This document shows positions 1 through 5,117 of a stretch of DNA of 5,337 nucleotides, one piece after another. A model generated the notes under the pieces. It was not told the origin of the DNA and searched no databases. It worked only from the letters and a program-made list of their open reading frames with translations. Numbering within the stretch: the stretch's first letter is position 1; the number at the start of each line of letters is the position of its first letter. This stretch comes from Planctomycetota bacterium. GTDB taxonomy: Bacteria > Planctomycetota > Phycisphaerae > Sedimentisphaerales > SG8-4. The position numbers and the translations under genes were made by a program. The stretch covers positions 1 through 5,337 of the forward strand of contig JAUWKC010000138.1 of NCBI GenBank assembly GCA_030607345.1, in the 5' to 3' direction.

Positions 1-45
1 AGGCCCAAAAAACAAAGCCAATTCAAAACCAATTGGCAAAAAGGC
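1..45 (+). repeat. Tail of an ACAAAGCCAATT-family intergenic repeat unit, cut by the window edge
   Basis: Bases 6-23 (a CAAAAAACAAAGCCAATT run) match the reverse complement of about 2997-3015 in the second repeat locus, where the same word is also followed by an AAAGGCC-like stretch. It appears to be the interior part of one unit that starts outside the window, followed at 147 by the head of another unit in the same orientation. Orientation here is opposite to the locus at 2795-3140. Confidence 0.55.
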
Positions 46-95
46 CGCGACCCTTGCCAAACTTCACCAAATACGAGCTACCAGTTCCGAGGTAC

Positions 96-138
96 GTTCC
101 TCCGTGCCTATAAGGCACCTCTGGCCGGGGTTCCTCCG
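96..138. repeat. Perfect 6-bp hairpin with 9-base direct repeats GTTCCTCCG on both sides
   Basis: GTGCCT (104-109), loop ATA, AGGCAC (113-118) form a perfect stem. The word GTTCCTCCG occurs at 96-104 and again at 130-138, overlapping or following the stem. No T-tract follows on either strand, so it is not a standard terminator. It lies inside the repeat-rich 3' flank of tilS and is probably part of that repeat structure. Function unknown. Confidence 0.45.
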
Positions 139-146
139 CTACAGGC

Positions 147-196
147 AAGCCGCGCGCACAAAACAATACCTTATTATGCAAAACAAAGCCAATTTC
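147..196 (+). repeat. Copy 1 of the 50-base core repeat (inverted relative to copy 2)
   Basis: This stretch runs from AAGCCGCGCGCACAAAAC through AAAACAAAGCCAATTTC. Compared base by base, the reverse complement of 3087-3135 is identical except for a single inserted T in the ATTATG segment (TTTATG in the other copy). Outside the core the two loci diverge quickly. Near-identity in non-coding DNA about 2.9 kb apart, in opposite orientation, marks an interspersed repeat family rather than chance similarity. Confidence 0.8.
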
Positions 197-327
197 AAAC
201 CCCGCGATGTAAAGCTGCAATATCCGAAACACACCATCCATCTCTCTGTATGCTAACAAACCACAGGCTCTATACAATCAAATTCCTGTTATTCTGTCAC
301 CTGTTACTTGCCAAATCCGGGCTGTTA

Positions 328-1773
328 TTACTTCCTGCTGCCGGCTTCATTTATCCGCAGCTCAACAATCCTTCTTGTCGAACTCGTGACCTTGACCTTT
401 TCGCTTATGCGAATCGGCCAAATCCAGATTATCTTCTCATTGTCACTAATGACAAGTATTTTCTCCCGCAATTGGCGCGGCGCCTTCGCAGCGGTCAGGA
501 ACTTGCCAACCTTCTTCTCACCGGCAAGTCCCAAAGGCCAAAAACGCTCGCCGCCCCGGCGATAAGCAATAAGCAGCGGGGCCTTGAGCCTGTCAAAATC
601 GAACCACTCAACAAGGCTGCTCTTTTTTGCCTTGAATCTCTCAAATGCCCGCTGGTCCGCCTCGACAATACTTGCTTCAATAAGCCAGTCGCCAAACCTC
701 GTCCGCCCGGGCAATGTCACTTCGGCGCTTTCGGCTGCGCTGCGACCCGCATGGTCTTCTTTCTCCGCCGCGGCGAAGACCAGCTTGCCATACTCGCGTC
801 TAACTGTAAAGCCCATTGGCAGCGAAACCGCCCCACAGCCCGGTTCTGGCCCAGCCAATTCCACGGTCCGTTCGTAGTGTCCCTGCGTCAGTGCTGCCTG
901 TGCACAGCCTACCGAACTCAACGCCCGTCGCACAAGCTCAACCTTCACCGCCCGGTGCTGCGCGCTGAAGGATTTCGTCTCAAGACTCACTCCGTCCGGC
1001 CCCGTATGAGCCACCTTCGGCCACAGCTTATCCGCCTCTCGGCAAATCAACCTGTAAAACCTCTGCGATGCGCGTGACAAATCGAATAACCGCCCCGCAA
1101 GACAACTGCGGCAATCCCGCTCCAACGCCGGTATCAGCCGATGTCGAATGAAGTTTCGTCTGTAGGTTAAATCGTAATTTGTGTGGTCAAGTCGCCATTC
1201 GAGGTCTTTCTCCTTCAGGTACCGTACAATGTCATCTCGTGTCAGACAAAGCATCGGCCTGGCGAACTTAACGCCGCCCGCAAATTCGCGTACCGGCCAG
1301 ATGCCGCCGAGTCCCCGAAAGCCGGTCCCGCGAATCAGACGCTGAACCACCGTCTCGGCGTTATCATCTTTCTGATGTGCCGTCGCTATCCAGCGACTGC
1401 CGGCGGCTCTGGCAACATCAAGCAGACTCTCAATCCGAAGCTCCCGCGCAGCGGTCTCAATCGACAGCTTATTGCCGCCGGCATATCCCCGCACGTCGAT
1501 ACGTCTTGTCACTACCTCCAGGCCCAGCTTACCTGCCTCTTTGATTACAAATGCTTCATCCTTCTCGGCAGCCGAGCCTCTCAACTGGTGATTTATGTGT
1601 GCACAAAGCAGTTGTGCGCGCAGGAGTCCCCGGCTCTTGAGCGACGCCATCATATAGATAAGTGCGGTCGAATCGGCTCCGCCTGAGACTGCCAGCACAA
1701 CCTTTCCCCCGCGAGCAAACAACTCGTTGGCCTTGATAAAATCCGCAACCTGTCTTTCAGTTTGCGAGAGCAT
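328..1773 (-). CDS. tilS: tRNA(Ile)-lysidine synthase TilS
   Basis: The cytoplasmic enzyme TilS uses ATP and lysine to convert C34 of the CAU-anticodon tRNA(Ile2) to lysidine, so that it reads AUA and is charged with isoleucine; it is essential in most bacteria. The 481-residue protein has the N-type PP-loop ATP motif SGGADS (30-35), then HINHQLRG (59-66), AHQKDDNAET (132-141), GLGG (154-157) and RRNFIR (205-210), all family hallmarks. A variable middle follows, then the C-terminal TilS domain with RRGGERFWPLG (405-415) and a conserved KVGKFL...APRQLREKILVI stretch (421-442). Length is normal and the frame intact. ATG at 1773 puts the PP-loop about 30 residues in, as is typical, and no in-frame alternative looks better. 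There is no Shine-Dalgarno: the bases just upstream are ACGTGCAAAAAA, and a terminator sits 12 bases ahead. Confidence 0.97.
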   Translation of the reverse strand: MLSQTERQVADFIKANELFARGGKVVLAVSGGADSTALIYMMASLKSRGLLRAQLLCAHINHQLRGSAAEKDEAFVIKEAGKLGLEVVTRRIDVRGYAGGNKLSIETAARELRIESLLDVARAAGSRWIATAHQKDDNAETVVQRLIRGTGFRGLGGIWPVREFAGGVKFARPMLCLTRDDIVRYLKEKDLEWRLDHTNYDLTYRRNFIRHRLIPALERDCRSCLAGRLFDLSRASQRFYRLICREADKLWPKVAHTGPDGVSLETKSFSAQHRAVKVELVRRALSSVGCAQAALTQGHYERTVELAGPEPGCGAVSLPMGFTVRREYGKLVFAAAEKEDHAGRSAAESAEVTLPGRTRFGDWLIEASIVEADQRAFERFKAKKSSLVEWFDFDRLKAPLLIAYRRGGERFWPLGLAGEKKVGKFLTAAKAPRQLREKILVISDNEKIIWIWPIRISEKVKVTSSTRRIVELRINEAGSRK

Positions 1774-1785
1774 TTTTTTGCACGT

Positions 1786-1821
1786 AAAAAAGAAGCGGGC
1801 CTGACCTTAATCCAGACCCGC
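1786..1821 (-). terminator. Intrinsic terminator after the lipoprotein gene, just ahead of tilS
   Basis: Read on the minus strand, a 9-bp stem GCGGGTCTG / CAGGCCCGC (one G-U pair; plus coordinates 1813-1821 and 1795-1803) encloses a 9-base loop and is followed by TTCTTTTTT (1794-1786). It starts 53 bases after the lipoprotein stop. A weaker 6-bp stem CTCGGC/GCCGAG (1845-1850 with 1865-1870) precedes it. Only 12 bases separate the end of the T-tract from the tilS ATG, leaving little room for a separate tilS promoter. Confidence 0.85.
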
Positions 1822-1874
1822 CGATTTCACTCGCCATCAACCGGCTCGGCTTGTTGATACTCCTGCCGAGACGC

Positions 1875-2660
1875 CTATTTGCTCTTAGTAAGCACCTGCA
1901 CTCGTTCCCTGGCGCGTTGCATCCAGGGGTCCTTTTGGTCCCTGGCTTCGGCCAATTCCAGCGCCCGACGATACGTCGCCAACGCATCGGCGCGACGGTG
2001 GAGTTTCTTATCCAGAAGTAGAGCCTCTCTGTACATCGAAGGATGAGGAGTAATCTTGTCCCACTGATAGCTCCTCCTGTAATACAACAGGGCCAAATCA
2101 TAGTCCTTGAAATACTCACATATCAGCCCTGCCCTGTACGCGGCGTCATCGATTTTGTCGCTGCTGGGATACTTGCGGATTACGAGGTTGTACTTGCCGA
2201 GGGCAAGCCGCAAAAGATTCTTGTCACGAAAAACGCTCAGTGGGCCCGCCGTCCGCTCAATATCCATCGCTTCTCGGTAGAGATAGTTCGCTTCGGGAAT
2301 CGAATCCGCTGCTCTGAGCCCGGCGTCGCCGACGGTCGCCTCAATAATGTAGTCGTACTTCGCCATCGTTGCAAAGCCGGCAAGCTCCTTTTTCGCCAGA
2401 GTAAACTTCGCATGGTTGCCGGACATTTTGTAATACTGTATGAGTCTGTTTAAACTCTGATGATACGCCGCCCGATTGATGGCCACGTCTTCAACCATAT
2501 CAGTCTCTGTGACCTTGTCCATCTCCAGTCTGGGCGCCGAAGTGAACGGCGTACCGTCGACGGTGGGCAAAATGCGTGCACTGCCGCTGTTAGTGCCCTG
2601 ACAGCCAACCAGAACGCTGACTGCGGCTATCAGAACTGTGCTAAGCAATATCCTTGCCAT
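1875..2660 (-). CDS. Lipoprotein with TPR-like helical repeats
   Basis: No specific family recognised. The 261-residue protein begins MARILLSTVLIAAVSVLVGC: a basic start, a hydrophobic segment, and an LVGC lipobox with the lipidated cysteine at 20. Gln at +2 predicts outer-membrane sorting if E. coli rules apply. After a low-complexity linker (21-55) it is helical. The stretch 152-237 has the spacing and residues of tetratricopeptide repeats (LGKYNLVIRKYPSSDKIDDAAYRAG, then ICEYFKDYDLALLYYRRSYQWD, then RRADALATYRRALELAE), resembling BamD/YbgF-type proteins that act as scaffolds at the envelope. The start is firm: AAGGAGG (2666-2672) lies 5 bases before the ATG. A strong terminator follows the TAG. 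A protein-protein scaffold role is inference; partners cannot be read from this window. Confidence 0.85.
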   Translation of the reverse strand: MARILLSTVLIAAVSVLVGCQGTNSGSARILPTVDGTPFTSAPRLEMDKVTETDMVEDVAINRAAYHQSLNRLIQYYKMSGNHAKFTLAKKELAGFATMAKYDYIIEATVGDAGLRAADSIPEANYLYREAMDIERTAGPLSVFRDKNLLRLALGKYNLVIRKYPSSDKIDDAAYRAGLICEYFKDYDLALLYYRRSYQWDKITPHPSMYREALLLDKKLHRRADALATYRRALELAEARDQKDPWMQRARERVQVLTKSK

Positions 2661-2665
2661 AATGG

Positions 2666-2672
2666 CCTCCTT
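2666..2672 (-). promoter_or_regulatory. Strong Shine-Dalgarno of the lipoprotein gene
   Basis: The minus strand reads AAGGAGG, then CCATT, then ATG. This near-perfect anti-16S match, 5 bases from the start codon, fixes the lipoprotein start. It contrasts with tilS and the SIR2-like gene, neither of which has one. Confidence 0.85.
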
Positions 2673-2693
2673 TCCTGTTGGAATCCGACTTTA

Positions 2694-2720
2694 ACTATAA
2701 GAGAATAGCTGCCCCGGCAA
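2694..2720 (-). promoter_or_regulatory. Possible sigma-70 promoter of the lipoprotein gene
   Basis: On the minus strand TATAGT (2699-2694) is a good -10 candidate. The only plausible -35 is TTGCCG (2720-2715), with a short 15-base spacer. Distance to the start codon (about 33 bases) fits a short leader containing the ribosome binding site. The spacing makes this tentative. Confidence 0.35.
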
Positions 2721-2869
2721 ATTCGATAACTGTCCGGTCCTTGATTCTTAACAGCACATACACCAAAAACCACGCAATTGCAGGAAATTATCGTTCAAAA
2801 GATTGGGCAGTCAAGCATAAAGATTGAAAAATATTTTCGCGGCGGGCGGGGCGAGAGCTTTGCATTTGT

Positions 2870-2928
2870 GGGTTTGATTGGGTTTGATTGGCTTTGTTTT
2901 GGCTTTGATTGGGTTTGAATTGGGTTTG
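2870..2928 (+). repeat. Six GGNTTTG units at 10-11 base spacing
   Basis: Units begin at 2870, 2880, 2890, 2901, 2911 and 2922: GGGTTTG, GGGTTTG, GGCTTTG, GGCTTTG, GGGTTTG, GGGTTTG. Steps are 10, 10, 11, 10 and 11, averaging 10.4, close to one turn of B-form DNA. Looser copies continue at 2968 (GGTTTG), 2985 (GGCCTTTG), 3001 and 3093 (GGCTTTG) without the regular phase. The steps are not multiples of three, which argues against a coding repeat. Confidence 0.75.
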
Positions 2929-3086
2929 TTTTTTTGGCGGCGTCGGCGGGGGTGTCTAAGTAAGATTGGTTTGCACTGGTTTTTGGCCTTTGCGGGAATT
3001 GGCTTTGTTTTTTGGGGGCTCGCAGGGGTGATTTGTGTTCGTAAGTGCTTGTTATAGCTGAGGTTACAGTCATTAGCAGCCCTTTG

Positions 3087-3135
3087 GAAATTGGCTTTGT
3101 TTTGCATAAAAGGTATTGTTTTGTGCGCGCGGCTT
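3087..3135 (-). repeat. Copy 2 of the 50-base core repeat
   Basis: This is the reverse complement of 147-196 apart from one missing T. It contains AATTGGCTTTGT (3089-3100), which recurs at 2997-3008 within the same locus. The order of parts, read on the minus strand, is core then GGNTTTG-rich tail; at the left edge of the window the tail of one unit precedes the core of the next. That arrangement suggests units of a family that can occur in tandem. Confidence 0.8.
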
Positions 3136-3216
3136 CGTTTTTGGTGAATCTTCGCTGCGAGATGTGTGGGTAGTGGGTCGCGGTTTTTTTGATAGGCATA
3201 ATTGCACCTGAAAAGT

Positions 3217-3269
3217 AAACGCGCAGGGGTACTGATGTACCCTTCATATTTAGGCCGACCTGCGCGTTT
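3217..3269. other. Nested stem-loop with a perfect 11-bp outer stem
   Basis: AAACGCGCAGG (3217-3227) pairs perfectly with CCTGCGCGTTT (3259-3269). Inside, GGTAC (3228-3232) pairs with GTACC (3237-3241) around a TGAT loop. The outer arms are GC-rich at the core and AT at the ends. No clean T-tract follows on the plus strand; on the minus strand ACTTTTCAGG follows, giving only a short T-run. It could be a bidirectional terminator, a structured RNA, or a small mobile-element remnant. I cannot choose from sequence alone. Confidence 0.5.
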
Positions 3270-3404
3270 CGTGCGAAAATTCGGGTATTTTGGGAGTGCT
3301 CGAAGAGCGTAAGTGCTTATGTGGACAGGAGTAAGAATTTTTTAGAATTTTCGCTTTTTGCTGTTGGGCGCCTGCGCATTTGGTTGATTTTTGGCCGCTC
3401 TCGC

Positions 3405-3451
3405 CGGGATTGCCGACGAGTGCACCTAAGGCGGACGATACGGCAATCTCG
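3405..3451. other. 11-bp imperfect stem-loop upstream of the SIR2 promoter
   Basis: CGGGATTGCCG (3405-3415) pairs with CGGCAATCTCG (3441-3451), with one G-T wobble and a 25-base loop. A 7-base tandem duplication GGAGATA (3454-3467) follows directly. It ends 69 bases before the -35 of the SIR2-like gene, so it lies outside the predicted mRNA and would act as DNA (operator-like) or in another transcript. Function unknown. Confidence 0.4.
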
Positions 3452-3520
3452 AGGGAGATAGGAGATACGACTTATGTGCTCTCTGAGAAGTTAATAGCAA
3501 ACTGGCCGGTGCAACACCGC

Positions 3521-3549
3521 TTGCAAAAACCGCTCTTGCTGTCTATAAT
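3521..3549 (+). promoter_or_regulatory. Sigma-70 type promoter of the SIR2-like gene, predicted leaderless
   Basis: TTGCAA (3521-3526) and a perfect TATAAT (3544-3549) are separated by exactly 17 bases. Initiation 6-8 bases after the -10 box would fall at about 3555-3557, at or just before the ATG at 3558. No Shine-Dalgarno lies between the -10 and the ATG (intervening bases TACGTCTT). The layout implies a leaderless transcript. Confidence 0.8.
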
Positions 3550-3557
3550 TACGTCTT

Positions 3558-4589
3558 ATGATAAAGGAACCCACGGTATTAGTATTAGGCGCTGGGGCAA
3601 GCTGCCCATTCTATTTTCCTACGGGCACGGAGCTTAAAGCCCGTATCTGCACAGAGCTAAACGTTGGCGATTTATTGTCCGAGCTTCGCAGGCTCACTTT
3701 CACGAGAGAACTATGCGCAGACTTCGCCCATGGACTTTCGGCGGCCGCCGTCCCCTCGGTAGATGCCTTCCTCGAGATCCAGGAAAATCACATGTATCTC
3801 AAGCTGGGTAAGGCTGCGATCGCAGCTTTCCTGCTGCCGTGCGAAAACACTGGATACCTTTTCGGGGAATGGCGAGAAAAAGAGGCTTATAGCTGGTCGG
3901 CCCGCTCGCCCGGTCACAAGCGGCCGCATTATCGCGATCACTGGGACAAGGCCGGCGACGAGGGCAACTGGTATGACCTGCTCGGCAGGTCACTTTGCGA
4001 AGATTGTGACTTAGCTAACTTCAAGAATAACAAGGTTTCAGTCATCACCTTCAACTACGACCGCTCACTGGAGCATTATCTTTATACAATGGTGCGCGCT
4101 ACTTACGCAGGCCACGGCAATGCCGAGTATGCCGCAGCAATAAACAGCATGCCAATTATCCACGTCCACGGCAGCCTGGGCCGCCTGCCCTGGCAGCCGG
4201 CCGCCAAGGACGAAGACGGAAATAGCATACCGCACGTAAAATATGATCCAGTCACCCCTAACTCTGACAGAATCTCTCTCGCAGCCAAAACCATCAAGGT
4301 AATCCATGAAGCCAAGGACCTTCCCGCTGAATTCAACGAGGCCCGGGCGCTGCTCGAAAAAGCCCAGGGTATCCTGCTGCTTGGCTTCGGCTACCACAAG
4401 GCCAATCTTGAGCGTCTGTATTGTGAAGGCTCCCAGACACATAAACAAGTCATGGGTACTGCACGCAACCTACCTAAATCCACTGAACACCGCCTACTAA
4501 ATACACTCTGGCCGAATCAGCACAATGGAATTTCATTGCAATATAGCTCGGTTTACAACCTTCTATACAATGAAGTAATTCTCAAGTAA
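3558..4589 (+). CDS. Stand-alone SIR2-like (sirtuin-fold) NAD-binding protein
   Basis: The 343-residue protein shows the SIR2 motifs in order: GAGAS (11-15) after a hydrophobic strand, binding NAD; FPTGTEL (20-26); SVDAFLE (67-73), common in bacterial SIR2-like proteins; TFNYD (164-168), matching the sirtuin TQNID with N166 and D168; HVHGSLG (202-208), with H204 as the likely catalytic base; and LLLGFGYHKANLE (273-285) closing the Rossmann fold. The paired zinc cysteines that follow HGS in deacetylase sirtuins are absent, as in SIR2-like NADases of anti-phage systems (ThsA, DSR, SIR2-HerA, SIR2-pAgo). NAD hydrolysis is therefore the likeliest activity, inferred rather than shown. No second domain, signal peptide or membrane helix is visible, and no partner gene adjoins it. 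The start is set by GAGAS at residue 11 and the promoter 8 bases upstream. A metabolic or housekeeping role cannot be excluded. Confidence 0.85.
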   Translation: MIKEPTVLVLGAGASCPFYFPTGTELKARICTELNVGDLLSELRRLTFTRELCADFAHGLSAAAVPSVDAFLEIQENHMYLKLGKAAIAAFLLPCENTGYLFGEWREKEAYSWSARSPGHKRPHYRDHWDKAGDEGNWYDLLGRSLCEDCDLANFKNNKVSVITFNYDRSLEHYLYTMVRATYAGHGNAEYAAAINSMPIIHVHGSLGRLPWQPAAKDEDGNSIPHVKYDPVTPNSDRISLAAKTIKVIHEAKDLPAEFNEARALLEKAQGILLLGFGYHKANLERLYCEGSQTHKQVMGTARNLPKSTEHRLLNTLWPNQHNGISLQYSSVYNLLYNEVILK

Positions 4590-5117
4590 CACCCCTCGCT
4601 CTCATCGAGCCAGGTACGGCCGACCAAGAAGTGCATCGCCGATTCCAAAAAAATAATGCTTAACAAATCCCGTGCCAGTTGCGGGATTGAATATAGATAG
4701 AGGTTGGAAACCGAACCAGCCTGGCGGCAAAAATCGCCGAAAGCGGACCGGTATTTTTCTGCGCCGCCTGGAATTTTTCACAAACCGCCTAACTTGTGCA
4801 TTTGTTATTTCCGTTTCTATTTCCGATTTCCGCGCCGCCGGCGTGGCCAGCATTGGGCCCAACAACTCAGTTCCACTATGTGGTGTCTCTTCCGTTGGAA
4901 TCCGGCCCTCGACGCACCACTGGATACTCACAGCCTGGTCAGTGCGTTCTGTCCGTTTCCTCTCTGATAGCGGCGTTGGGTGGCGGAGGGTTCGCATAGA
5001 AATTGCGAAAAACCAGTAAAAATATTGCGTCAAAGAGTTGAATTTTCCTGGGCTCTTCTACAAGCCCAGTTGGTCAAAAGGTTTAGGAGTAGAAAGTTTT
5101 CCGTGTTCCGGCGAGAG
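4590..5117. other. 528-base convergent gap without a recognisable gene
   Basis: The gap lies between the SIR2-like stop and the ATPase stop. A 143-codon minus-strand frame (5033-4602, TTG start) and overlapping plus-strand frames exist, but none has a good ribosome binding site, a recognisable motif or a normal composition (Arg/Pro-rich), so I leave them out. Visible structure: a stem AATCCCG/CGGGATT (4666-4672 with 4682-4688), ATTTCCG three times (4807, 4819, 4826), and the hairpin at 5048-5069. The SIR2-like gene has no clear U-tract terminator. Confidence 0.55.
5048..5069 (-). terminator. Hairpin after the ATPase gene, possible terminator
   Basis: CTGGGCT (5048-5054) pairs perfectly with AGCCCAG (5063-5069) around an 8-base loop. 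On the minus strand it begins 49 bases past the ATPase stop codon. It is followed by GAAAATTCAAC, which lacks a T-tract, so it may stabilise the 3' end rather than terminate by itself. Confidence 0.4.

Larger units (their letters stand above)
1..327. other. Gene-free region downstream of tilS, holding repeat pieces
   Basis: I see no convincing gene here. An 84-codon open frame on the minus strand (23-277) is best explained as repeat DNA: it spans two copies of the word ACAAAGCCAATT (12-23 and 183-194) and the 50-base core shared with 3087-3135. The region is the 3' flank of tilS. No U-tract terminator for tilS is evident. A small perfect hairpin lies at 104-118. The first ~45 bases resemble the interior of the 2795-3140 element, so the repeat probably continues beyond the left edge. 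Confidence 0.6.
2661..3557. other. 897-base divergent intergenic region: repeats and stem-loops, no gene
   Basis: The region separates the minus-strand lipoprotein from the plus-strand SIR2-like gene. From left to right it holds the lipoprotein leader, a perfect AAAATATTTT palindrome (2828-2837), the GGNTTTG array and core repeat (about 2860-3140), two stem-loops (3217-3269 and 3405-3451), and the SIR2 promoter (3521-3549). Open frames of 98 and 150 codons on the minus strand (2811-3107, 2795-3247) lie over the repeat and give K/P/N/Q/S-rich, low-complexity peptides in two different frames, so I do not call them genes. Two short words recur: CGTAAGTGCTT (3040-3050, 3308-3318) and CGCAGGGGT (3021-3029, 3222-3230). 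Confidence 0.65.

Noticed and set aside
23..277. 84-codon minus-strand open frame after tilS
   Set aside because: It overlaps two copies of the interspersed repeat and a hairpin, has no recognisable domain, and its start has no good ribosome binding site.
250..1077. 275-codon plus-strand open frame opposite tilS
   Set aside because: It is a shadow of the tilS coding strand; Cys/Arg/Pro-rich, with no motif, while the opposite strand has a clear TilS.
2860..3140. CRISPR array
   Set aside because: The repeated unit is only 7-12 bases at 10-11 base or irregular spacing, with no 20-40 base repeats, unique spacers or cas genes.
2795..3247. 150- and 98-codon minus-strand frames in the intergenic region
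   Set aside because: Low-complexity K/P/N/Q peptides arise from a DNA repeat with 10-11 base steps in more than one frame.
3474..3494. Six-codon leader peptide (MCSLRS) after GGAG-rich sequence
   Set aside because: It lies upstream of the predicted transcription start of the SIR2-like gene, so it would not be on that mRNA; too short to support.
3380..3637. 85-codon plus-strand frame running into the SIR2-like gene
   Set aside because: It has a TTG start without a ribosome binding site, covers the promoter, and overlaps the start of the SIR2-like gene in another frame.
4666..4688. Hairpin AATCCCG/CGGGATT as terminator of the SIR2-like gene
   Set aside because: Only 7 bp with a 9-base loop and no following T-tract on the plus strand; too weak to call.
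4602..5033. 143-codon minus-strand frame downstream of the ATPase
   Set aside because: TTG start, distant weak AGGA, Arg/Pro-rich composition and no known motif; overlapping plus-strand frames are equally open.
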